This document shows positions 38,847 through 49,692 of a stretch of DNA of 64,000 bases, one piece after another; position 1 is the first letter of the stretch, and each line of letters begins with the position of its first letter. The notes beneath the pieces were generated by a model. It was not told the origin of the DNA and did not search any database. It saw nothing but the letters and a program-made list of their open reading frames with translations. A program made the position numbers and the translations under genes. The DNA lies in assembly GCA_965240325.2 (NCBI GenBank), contig OZ251244.1:496001-560000 (forward strand). Reading direction: 5' to 3'. This DNA comes from Rebecca billardiae RCC1528 (taxonomy: Eukaryota; Haptophyta).

Positions 38847-41800
38847 CGCGCGCGCAGCGCGCGGCGCCGCGCGCGCAGCGCCGCGCGCGCGCACCCTCGA
38901 CGATCGAGGTGAGGGAGAACGGGTTGACCCGGATCGCGCCGTTGAGCACGCGGGAGCAGCCGGCGAACTCGGAGAGCACGCACACGCCACACTTGTTCAG
39001 CTTGTCGCGCGCGGACACAAACTCAAAGGGCAGCAGGTTGAGCCCGTCGCGCGTCGCGCTGACGACGAGGATGTCGAGGAGCGACCACACGGCCACGCGC
39101 ATGTTCACGTCCCACTCCGCGTCGCCCACCTGCACGGCGGAGACGCGCGAAGCGTCGGCGCCCGACGCGCCCACCTCGATGTAATGCAACGACTCGTCTC
39201 CGAACCGGCGTCGCACGCGCTCCGCGATCGCGCGGCACTCGGCCGCGACTTCCTTCGAGTGGTCCATGAGGTAGGGCACGATCTTGCACACCTGCACGGG
39301 TTTAGGGTGGGAGCGAGGCAGGGGAATGGCTCGGGTGAGCACCTCCTTCGAGTGGTCCACCAGGCAGGGCACGCCCTTGCACACACACCTGCACCAGTGT
39401 GACGCGGCCGCGCCATTTCTCATACCTGGAGGGGGAGGCGTGCGCGGAGGGGGGCGCGGCCGCGGCCGCGGCCGCGGGGAGCACGGGGCACACACAGCGC
39501 GCGCGGGGGGAGCAAGGCACGCGAGTGAGCGGGCCAGCGAGGGCGCGCGCCCGCGCCCGCGCGTCCGCCCAGGCGCACAAGAGCGCATGCGCGCGCGCGC
39601 GCAGCTTCGAAGGCGCGCGCGGCGCGCGCTCTGACAACACAGGTGCGGCGCGCGCGTCATTGGGGGCCTCGCGCGCACGCTTCGAGAAGGTTCTCGTACG
39701 CCGTGAGCTTGAGCGCGGTGCCCTGCATCGACGAGAGCCACTCGACGCCGCCGAGCACGATCCGCCCGTCCAGCTTCAGCGCCGACTGCAGCGCGCGCGA
39801 GTGCGCCGCCACCGCGTCGCTCGTGACCCGCTGCTCGACGATCGAGGGCTCGATCCCGACGTGGCTCACCGTGATCACGATCTGGCGGGACTGCCACGCG
39901 AGCCCAAGCATCCCGCTCGACATGTTCTGCGTCGGGCGCGTCGGCTCGACCAGCCCGAGCAGGCGGCGGCAGGAGATCATGAAGTTGCGCGCATACCTGG
40001 GTGAGGGTTCGAATGTATTGGTTGGGGTTGGGAGATGCGCGGGTGTGTTAGGGTTAGGGTTAGGGTGTCGCGCCACGCAGGCACGGCGGTGGACGCAGGG
40101 CGAGGGGCGCGCGGCGCGGCGCGCGGCGCGCGCGCGCCAGCAGGGCGCGTGCACCGCGCGCGCGGGGGGCGGGCGGCAGCGCGTGAGCGAGCGGCGTTGG
40201 CGTTGTGCTGTGTGAGCGCGCGCGTGCGGCGTGCACGGCCTGTGTCGCGGGCGCCGCGTGCGTGCGCACGGCCGCGCCGCGAAGGAGGTGGCGGCACGGC
40301 GCAGCGCAATGCGCCCGGCTGTCGCGCCGTTGCCGCGCCGCCCCATACAACGCGCAGCGCGCGCTCGCGTCCACAGCGGCCGCGCGGCCGCGCTCCCGCG
40401 CACTCGCGCGCACTCGCGCGCGCGCCGCGCCGCGGGTCAGAAGCAGGGCCAGGATGAGTGCCGCGGCGCGGCGCGCACTCGTATAGGTGGAAGCCGATGA
40501 TGGAGGCGTGGAGCATCGCCCCGAGCACGACCTTCCGCTGCGGCAGTGCGGAGAAGATGGACACGCTCGGGAAGGGCGTGTGCACGAACAGCCCGATCGG
40601 CGCGTTGTTCTGCCGGCACTCCCGAGAGAGCCTCTCCGGCACCAGCAGCAGGTGGTGGCCGTGTACCCAGACAAGGTCGCGCGCGGTGAGCCGAGATTTG
40701 ATCTCGTTGGCAAAGAGCGTGTTCACGATCTGTGCGCGCGCGGGGGCGGCGCGCGGGGGCGGCGAGGCGCAGGGCGGGGCGGGCCGAGGGCGGCAGCGCG
40801 GGGGCCGCGGGCACGACGCGCGCGCGGGGGGCATCGGATGAGCGTGCGCCCGCCGCCGCCGCGCCCGCGGTTGGGAGGCTCGGGGCCGCGGGCAGCCGCC
40901 GCGCCTGGCACAACCGCCTCGCATGGCGCCGCGCCGTGCCGACCTTCCTCCCCACGCCGCCGCGCCGCGTGCGCCCCGGCCGCGCGGCCGCGCGGTGTGC
41001 GGCCGCGTGCTCGCTCGGCGGCGCGCTCGCTCCCACCGCGCGGCCGCGCGGTGCGTGGCAGCGCGCTCGCTCGGCAGCGCGCTCGCTCCCACCGCGCGGC
41101 CGCGCGCGGCGCGTGGCAGCGCGCTCGCCTCGCACCTGGTAGGCAGACCACGCCTCCTTGGCACGGCGGTAGTGGCCGCCCCGGCCCGCGTTCTGCGTGG
41201 GCAGCTCGTTGTGCAGGAGCGGCCAGAGCGTCGTCTTGCTGTACTCCATGTACGCGTCGTGCAGGTCCCACGGGTCGATGAACACCGGGTAGCACCCGTA
41301 CTTCTCCAGCAGCGCCGCCACGGCCGGTTGGTCCTCGCGTCCAATGTAGCGGCCGGGACTGCCGATGTAGGCGATCTGCACGCCGGCGCTGGAGCCGAGG
41401 ACGGAGCGGCCGCCGTCGACGGAGGTGGCCCACATCGACGACTCCTCCCACTCCGCGCGCCACTCGCCACTCGCCGCGTCCTTCGACAGCGCGATCGGCA
41501 GCCGCGAGAGCACGTTGAGAACTCTCTCGGAACCGTCGAGCGGCTCGGCGAGCACCGGCGCGCGCGCGGTGCGGGCCACCTCGCTCAGCGAGGGCGGCAG
41601 GTCGAGCGAGTGCGTGCCCTCGAGGCCCGCCGGCCCACGCATCGGCGTGTCCAGCGAGGAGACCTCTGGCGTGCCGTGCACGCTCCCCGGGCAGGCCGAG
41701 ACGCGGCCCCATTCCTCGACCAATGAGAGCTCTTCGCCGACCGGCGCAAACTGGCGGTTGGACGGGGTCTCCTCCCAGCGGACGGAGGCGCCGTCGGCGC

Positions 41801-42056
41801 TGATCAGGACGAACTTGTACTGCACCGACGCGACGTACGTGCCGATCAGCACCGTGTCCGAGTGCCACGTCGGGAACGTCTCGGCCGACGTCTGCAGCCG
41901 CAGCGCCTGCGTCGGGTCCCACCCGCCGAATTCGGGCAGCTCGCCGCACACGGCGAGGGTCTCGCCGAAGCGCGTGTCGGGCGCGTGCACGCGGAACGAG
42001 ACGCGCGTGAACAGAGGGCCCAGCAGGTAGTCCGTCTCCTCCTTTGGCTCCGCCAT
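36991..42056 (-). CDS. CBM20-trehalose-6-phosphate synthase/phosphatase-like protein, catalytic residues lost
   Basis: Eight exons: 41136-42056, 40479-40729, 39679-39996, 39389-39425 (37 nt), 38895-39291, 38138-38766, 37673-37813, 36991-37344; 1,015 residues. Residues ~12-115 are a CBM20 starch-binding domain (VSFRVHAPDTRFGETLAVCG, FGGWDP, WEETPSNRQF). The GT20 domain follows (IAYIGSPGRYIGRED, FIDPWDLHDAYMEYSKTTLW, GLFVHTPFPSVSIF, ARNFMISCRRLLGL, SATRDGLNLLPFEFV), then the HAD phosphatase domain (TILSGRG, CCGDDHSDEFMF, AVNKGV). Changes at sites known from OtsA and TPP: the usual WVHDYHL is WVHGHHL; the usual V-D-R-L-D-x-x-K-G is VEWLSSMQG, losing the Arg and Lys that hold UDP-glucose; the usual D-x-D-G-T nucleophile motif is GLDGT. 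It is therefore probably a regulatory or carbohydrate-sensing pseudoenzyme, as argued for plant class II TPS. The intron after exon 6 has a GC donor (AAG|GCGCG). Confidence 0.9.
40048..40066 (+). repeat. interstitial (TTAGGG)3 inside an intron
   Basis: Three perfect TTAGGG units plus T within the intron between exons 2 and 3 of the TPS-like gene. On the coding strand it reads CCCTAA and lies about 50-70 nt upstream of the acceptor at 39997. Confidence 0.9.
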
Positions 42057-42311
42057 CCTCGCTCCCTCCCTCGCGGCCGAGTGTGGAAGGCGGTGGCCTC
42101 TGATGGCCTGGTTTCGTCCCCGCACGGGCCGCACGGTCCGGCCGGAGCCGGTTCATTCTAGACCTGCCACCTGTAATCCTCTATGATGCGGGTAATCGAT
42201 ACCCTCCGGACTTATTAGATACGGTACCGTATTTTTAGCGCGCTGCGCGGGTGGAATCAGTTGACCCGGCTCATAGGAGACCGAGCGAACCGCTGAGGAG
42301 AGCGGCAAAGC
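42057..42311. promoter_or_regulatory. bidirectional promoter interval, TPS-like / giant surface protein
   Basis: 255 bp between divergent ATG codons. A perfect 14 bp palindrome ATACGGTACCGTAT at 42219-42232 sits in the only AT-rich patch of the interval, followed by TTTTTAG. Regulatory use is inferred from position. Confidence 0.5.
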
Positions 42312-43299
42312 ATGCTGGACCGGCGCGCAGCCGTGCTCGCCATCGCGTTCGCCGCGCTCTCGGGCGGCGTACCGGTGCCATACCCGCCCGCGCAGGGCTG
42401 TGATGACACGCTCAACGCGTGGTGCGAAGCCGACGGCTGCCCCGCCGTCGGGCAGACCCTGTACGCTCGGCGCGACACCACGGCAGAAGGGGACCCGCCC
42501 GCATGGCGCTGCTACGCGAACGGCACGCTCTCGAACGACACGCTGACGTACGTGAATGGGACGGATTACTGCACGCGAGATGCGGAACTGCAGGCCGAGC
42601 TGGCGACATGCCTCGCTGCGCCAGAGACCCCGCCGTCGCCGCCGCCCGCACCTCCGCCCAGTCCGCCACCATCGCCGCCGCCCTCACCGCGCTCGCCGCC
42701 CCCGACCCCACCGCCGACCCCGCCGCCGTCACCGCCGCCGACTCCTCCGCCGTCACTGCCGCCGAGCCAGCCACCAAGCCCGCCACCGAGCCCGCCGCCG
42801 AGCCGGCCGCCGAGCCCACCGCCGAGCCCGCCGCCGCTGCCGCCGCCGAGCCCGCCGCCGTCACCACCGCCGAGCCAGCCACCGAGCCCGCCGCCGAGCC
42901 CGCCGCCGAGCCCGCCGCCGAGCCCACCGCCGAGCCCACCGCCGAGCCCACCGCCGCTGCCGCCGCCACCGAGCCCGCCGCCGTCACCGCCGCCGAGCCA
43001 GCCCCCGAGCCCGCCGCCGAGCCCGCCGCCGAGCCCGCCGCCGAGCCCACCGCCGAGCCCGCCGCCGCTGCCGCCGCCGCCGAGCCCTCCGCCGTCACCG
43101 CCGCCGAGCCAGCCACCAAGCCCGCCGCCGAGCCCGCCGCCGAGCCCACCGCCGGACCCACCGCCGAGCCCGCCGCCGCTGCCGCCGCCGCCGAGCCCGC
43201 CGCCGTCACCACCGCCGAGCCAGCCACCGAGCCCACCACCGAGCCCGCCGCCGAGCCGGCCGCCGAGCCCACCGCCCAGCCCGCCGCCACCACCGCCGC

Positions 43300-43334
<35 letters not shown>

Positions 43335-46300
43335 CCGCCGCCGCCGACCCCTCCGCCGTCCCCGCCGCCGAGCCAGCCACCAAGCCCGCCGCCCAGCCCG
43401 CCGCCAGCACCGCCACCGAGCCCGCCGCCAAGCCCACCACCGCCCAGCCCGCCGCCGCCAAGTCCGCCGCCTCCGGTGCCACCCCCACCGAGCCCGCCTC
43501 CGCCCAGCCCCCCGCCGCCCAGCCCCCCGCCGCCAAGCCCGCCGCCTCCGGTGCCGCCGCCGCCCAGCCCGCCTCCGCCCAGCCCACCGCCGCCCAGCCC
43601 GCCGCCTCCGGTGCCGCCGCCGCCCAGCCCGCCTCCGCCCAGCCCACCGCCACCGAGTCCGCCGCCTCCGGTGCCACCGCCACCGAGCCCGCCTCCGCCC
43701 AGCCCGCCGCCGCCCAGCCCGCCGCCTCCGGTGCCACCGCCGCCGAGCCCGCCTCCGCCCAGCCCGCCGCCGCCCAGCCCGCCGCCTCCGGTGCCGCCGC
43801 CGCCCAGCCCGCCTCCGCCCAGCCCGCCGCCGCCCAGCCCGCCGCCTCCGGTGCCGCCGCCGCCCAGCCCGCCTCCGCCCAGCCCACCGCCGCCGAGTCC
43901 GCCGCCTCCGGTGCCACCGCCACCGAGCCCGCCTCCGCCCAGCCCGCCGCCGCCCAGCCCGCCGCCTCCGGTGCCACCGCCACCGAGCCCGCCTCCGCCC
44001 AGCCCGCCGCCGCCCAGCCCGCCGCCTCCGGTGCCGCCGCCGCCCAGCCCGCCGCCGCCCAGCCCGCCGCCTCCGGTGCCGCCGCCGCCCAGCCCGCCTC
44101 CGCCCAGCCCACCGCCGCCGAGTCCGCCGCCTCCGGTGCCACCGCCACCGAGCCCGCCTCCGCCCAGCCCGCCGCCGCCCAGCCCGCCGCCTCCGGTGCC
44201 GCCGCCACCAAGCCCGCCTCCGCCCAGCCCACCGCCGCCGAGTCCGCCGCCTCCGGTGCCACCCCCACCGAGCCCGCCTCCGCCCAGCCCCCCGCCGCCA
44301 AGCCCGCCGCCTCCGGTGCCGCCGCCGCCCAGCCCGCCTCCGCCCAGCCCACCGCCGCCGAGTCCGCCGCCTCCGGTGCCACCGCCTCCGGTGCCGCCTC
44401 CGCCCAGCCCGCCTCCGCCCAGCCCACCGCCGCCGAGCCCGCCGCCGCCGAGCCCACCGCCGCCGAGCCCGCCGCCGCCGAGCCCACCTCCGCCCAGCCC
44501 TCCGCCGCCGTCAACGCCACCGCTGCCTCCCCCGCCCAGCCCGCCTCCGCCCAGCCCTCCGCCACCGAGCCCGCCGCCGCCCAGCCCACCGCCGCCCAGC
44601 CCACCGCCGCCGTCGAAGCCACCGCTGCCTCCGCCGCCCAGCCCGCCGCCGCCGAGCCCTCCGCCGCCGAGCCCTCCGCCCCCGAGCCCGCCGCCACCCA
44701 GCCCGCCGCCACCCAGCCCGCCGCCGCCGTCGAAGCCACCGCTGCCTCCGCCGCCCAGCCCGCCGCCGCCCAGCCCGCCGCCGCCGAGCCCGCCACCGCC
44801 CAGCCCACCGCCGCCCAGCCCGCCACCGCCGCCACCGCCTATGCCGCCGCCGAGCCCGCCGCCCAGCCCTCCACCGCCCAGCCCGCCGCCGCCGAGCCCT
44901 CCACCACCCAGCCCGCCTCCGCCCAGCCCACCGCCGCCCAGCCCACCGCCGCCGTCGAAGCCACCGCTGCCTCCGCCGCCCAGCCCGCCGCCGCCCAGCC
45001 CTCCGCCGCCGAGCCCTCCGCCCCCGAGCCCGCCGCCACCCAGCCCGCCGCCACCCAGCCCGCCGCCGCCGTCGAAGCCACCGCTGCCTCCGCCGCCCAG
45101 CCCGCCGCCGCCCAGCCCGCCGCCGCCGAGCCCGCCACCGCCCAGCCCACCGCCGCCCAGCCCGCCACCGCCGCCACCGCCTATGCCGCCGCCGAGCCCG
45201 CCGCCCAGCCCTCCACCGCCCAGCCCGCCGCCGCCGAGCCCGCCGCCGCCGAGCCCGCCGCCGCCAAGCCCACCGCCGCCCACCACACCGCCGCCGCCCA
45301 GCCCGCCGCCGCCGAGCCCGCCGCCGCCCAGTCCACCTCCGCCCAGCCCGCCGCCGCCCAGTTCGCCGCCGCCAAGTCCGCCGCCGCCGCCACCGCCTAT
45401 GCCGCCGCCGAGCCCGCCGCCCAGCCCTCCACCGCCCAGCCCGCCGCCGCCGAGCCCGCCGCCGCCAAGCCCACCGCCGCCCAGCACACCGCCGCCGCCC
45501 AGCCCTCCACCGCCCAGCCCGCCGCCGCCCAGTCCACCGCCGCCCAGCCCGCCGCCGCCGAGCCCGCCGCCGCCAAGCCCACCGCCGCCCAGCACACCGC
45601 CGCCGCCACCGCCTATGCCGCCGCCGAGCCCGCCGCCCAGCCCTCCACCGCCCAGCCCGCCGCCGCCCAGCCCGCCGCCGCCGAGCCCGCCGCCGCCCAG
45701 CACGCCGCCGCCGCCGAGCCCTCCGCCGCCGAGCCCTCCGCCCCCGAGCCCGCCGCCACCCAGCCTGCCGCCACCCAGCCCGCCGCCGCCGTCGAAGCCA
45801 CCGCTGCCTCCACCGCCCAGCCCGCCGCCGCCCAGCCCGCCGCCGCCGAGCCCGCCACCGCCCAGCCCACCGCCGCCCAGCCCGCCACCGCCGCCACCGC
45901 CTATGCCGCCGCCGAGCCCGCCGCCCAGCCCTCCACCGCCCAGCCCGCCGCCGCCCAGTCCACCTCCGCCCAGCCCGCCGCCGCCAAGTTCGCCGCCGCC
46001 AAGTTCGCCGCCGCCGCCACCGCCTATGCCGCCGCCCAGCCCGCCGCCCAGCCCTCCACCGCCCAGCCCGCCGCCGCCGAGCCCTCCGCCGCCGAGCCCG
46101 CCGCCGCCCAATCCACCTCCGCCCAGCCCGCCGCCTCCCAGTTCGCCGCCACCGAGGCCACCGCCGCCGCCACCGCCAACGCCACCGCCGAGCCCGCCGC
46201 CCGGCCCTCCGCCGCCAAGCCCGCCGCCGCCGAGCCCGCCGCCCCCAAGCCCGCCGCCGCCAAGCTCGCCTCCGCCGCCACCGCTGTCGCCGCCACCCAG

Positions 46301-47620
46301 CCCGCCTCCGAGCCCACCGCCGCCAAGCCCTCCGCCACCTAGCCCGCCACCCCCGAGCCCGCCTCCGCCCAGCCCACCGCCGCCGACTCCGCCGCCTCCA
46401 CCGCCGCCGTCACCGCCGCCAAGCCCGCCGCCACCGAGTGCGCCGCCGCCACCACCGCCGAGCCCGCCGCCGAGCCCACCGCCGAGCTCACCGCCGCCAA
46501 GCCCGCCACCACCAAGCCCGCCGCCGCCGAGCCCGCCACCGCCGACTCCGCCACCACCACCGCCACCGTCACCACCGCCCAGCCCGCCGCCGAGCCCGCC
46601 GCCACCAAGCCCGCCCCCGCCTCCGCCGCCCACGCCGCCGCCGAGCCCACCGCCGAGCCCGCCGCCACCAAGCCCTCCGCCGCCGAGCCCTCCGCCGCCG
46701 AGCCCGCCGCCGCCGAGCTCACCGCCGTCACCGCCGCCGCCACCGCCGCCGAGCCCGCCGCCGAGTCCGCCGCCGCCAAGTCCGCCGCCGCCGCCACCGC
46801 CGAGCCCGCCGCCGAGCCCGCCGCCGCCGAGCCCGCCGCCCCCGCCTCCGCCGAGCCCGCCGCCAAGCCCGCCGCCGCCGAGCCCGCCGCCACCGCCTCC
46901 GCCGAGCCCGCCGCCGAGCCCGCCACCGAGTCCGCCGCCACCGCCGCCGCCGGTGCCGCCGCCCAGCCCGCCGCCGCCGAGCCCTCCGCCGCCGCCGCCG
47001 CCCAGCCCGCCGCCCAGCCCGCCGCCGCCGAGCCCACCGCCCCCGCCACCGCCGTTCCCGCCGCCGAGCCCGCCGCCGCCGAGCCCTCCGCCACCGCCGC
47101 CGCCGAGCCCGCCGCCGAGCCCGCCACCGCCAAGCCCGCCGCCCCCGCCGCCGCCGTTGCCGCCGCCCAGCCCGCCGCCGCCGAGCCCTCCGCCGCCGCC
47201 GCCGCCGAGCCCGCCGCCCAGCCCGCCGCCGCCGAGCCCGCCGCCCCCGCCGCCGCCGTTCCCGCCGCCGAGCCCGCCGCCGAGCCCGCCGCCGCCGCCG
47301 CCGCCGTTGCCGCCGCCATCCCCACCGCCGCCGAGCCCGCCGCCGCCGCCACCGCCAAGCCCGCCACCGAGCCCGCCACCGAGCTCGCCGCCGCCCCCGC
47401 CGCCGTCGCCACCGCCATCCCCGCCACCGCCGAGCCCGCCACCGCCGCCGCCGCCGAGCCCGCCGCCGAGCCCGCCGCCACCGAGCTCGCCGCCGCCGCC
47501 GCCGCCGTTGCCGCCGCCATCCCCACCGCCGCCGAGCCCGCCGCCGCCGCCGCCGCCCAGCCCGCCGCCCAACCCACCACCGAGCCCGCCACCGCCGCCG
47601 CCGCCGTTGCCGCCGCCATC

Positions 47621-47651
<31 letters not shown>

Positions 47652-49562
47652 CCGCCAAGCCCGCCGCCGAGCCCGCCGCCGCCGAGCTCGCCGCCGCCGC
47701 CACCACCGAGCCCGCCGCCGAGCCCGCCACCGCCACCGCCGCCGAGCCCGCCACCCATCCCGCCGCCGAGCCCGCCGCCGCGACCACCGCCCCCGTCGTC
47801 GCCGCCACCGCCACCACCAAGCCCGCCGCCATCACCACCGCCGCTGCCGCCCCCGAGCCCGCCCCCGAGCCCGCCGCCGCCGCCGCCCTCGCCGCCGCCC
47901 TCGCCGCCGCCGCCTGCGCCGCCACCCGCCCCGCCGCCGAGCCCACCGCCGAGCCCGCCGGTGCGCTACTGGTACTCGGACTGCCTCGACGACACGACGG
48001 TGTGCACCGAGCTCGTGGCTTCGGCAAGCGGGCTCACTGGCCCGATCCCCACGGAGGTGGGGCTGATGACGCGGCTGACCCGATTCGAGCTGCACGACAA
48101 CTCGCTGAGCGGCACGATGCCCACCGAGTTTGGCAGGCTGACCAGCCTCGAGCGCAGCACGCTCTACCGAAACTCGCTCGACGGCCAGATCCCGACCGAG
48201 CTGGGCGAGCAGGCAAGTCTCGTCGAGTTGCAGCTGTTTGGCAACTCGCTGAGCGGCGCGCTGCCCACGGAGATGGGCATGCTGGCGGTGTTCACCAAGC
48301 TCGTGCTCGAGGACAACTCGATCTCTGGCAGCTTGCCCACCGAGATGGGCCAGATGGGTCGGTTTGAGCAAATGTGCGTGCAGCGCGCGAGGGCGCACGC
48401 TCCCGACGGCACCCCACGCGCGCCGCGTGCTGCCGCTCACGCGCGCGCGGCGGTACGCGCGCGCGCACGCCTGGCCCGCAGGCTGCTGCGCGCGAACTCG
48501 CTCGTCGGCAGTATCCCGACGGAGGTGGGCGGCCTGAGCAGCCTGGCGCTGATGCAGCTGAACGACAACTCGCTCGACGGGAGCATCCCCACGCAGGTGG
48601 GCGGCATGACGAGCCTCACGGTGATGGCGCTGTACCGCAACTCGCTCGTCGGCGCGCTCCCGACGGAGGTGGGCGAGATGACGAGCCTGATCGAGCTGGA
48701 GGGCTTCCGGAACTCGCTGAGCGGCCCCGTGCCCACGGAGGTCGGCGCTCTGACAAGCCTCACCGACCTGCTCTTTGACCGCAACTCGTTTGACAGCCTG
48801 CCGACTGAGCTCGGCTTGCTCTCGAGCCTGTGGCTGATGGGCTTGGACCTGAACTCGCTGGCGAGCAGCATCCCGACCGAGCTTGGCGGCATGAGCACGC
48901 TCGCGCTCATGTACCTGTACGACAACTCGCTCGTCGGCACGATCCCGACCGAGGTTGGCGAGCTGACGAGCCTCTCGTGGCTGCGGCTGTACCGCAACTC
49001 TCTGTCGGGCACGATTCCGACGGAGGTGGGCGCGCTCACGATCGGCACTGCGCTGAGTCTGTTCGGCAACTCGCTCGACGGCCGTGTGCCCACGGAGCTC
49101 GGCGCGATGGCGAGCCTCGCCTCCATCTCGCTGGACGACAACCCGCTCGTGGACGTCATCCCGACCGAGATTGGCGCGATGACGAGTCTCTCGGCGATGA
49201 GCGTCGCCGGCACGTCAATGTGTGGCGGCGAGCACGGCTACTCGGTGGTGACGCCCGCGGTGCTGCCGGCGTGCCCGCCGGCGCCTCCGCCGCCGCCGCT
49301 GCCCTCGCCACCGCCGAGCCCGCCGCCGCCCAACGACTTGCCGCCGAGCCCGCCGAGCTCGCCGCCGCCGCCGCCGCCGAGCCCGCCGCCCTCGCCGCCG
49401 CCAAGCCCGCCGCCGCCGAGTGCGCCGCCGCCGCCGCCGCCGAGCCCGCCGCCGAGCCCGCCGCCCTCGCCGCCGCCGAGCCCGCCGCCCTCGCCGCCGC
49501 CGGCGCCGCCGCCGGCGCCACCGCCCTCGCCGCCGCCCTCGCCGCCGCCGAGCCCGCCGCCG

Positions 49563-49595
<33 letters not shown>

Positions 49596-49649
49596 CCGCC
49601 GAGCCCACCGCCGCCGCCGAGCCCGCCGCCGCCGAGCCCGCCGCCGCCG

Positions 49650-49692
<43 letters not shown>

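Noticed and set aside
40001-40020. GGGTTCGAAT resembling a tRNA T-arm
   Set aside because: No acceptor stem or anticodon arm can be drawn around it. It lies in an intron just before a 3' splice site.
42640-47958. CRISPR-like direct repeats
   Set aside because: Periodic 60 bp units are contiguous coding repeats without unique spacers, in a eukaryotic gene.
42412-48066. Very long ORFs in the two other plus frames and on the minus strand (up to 1,836 codons) across the Ser/Pro tract
   Set aside because: CCG/CCC/AGC repeats contain no stop codon in any frame. The Arg/His-, Ala/Thr- and poly-Gly products are shadows of the SPPP frame, which alone joins a signal peptide to the LRR region.
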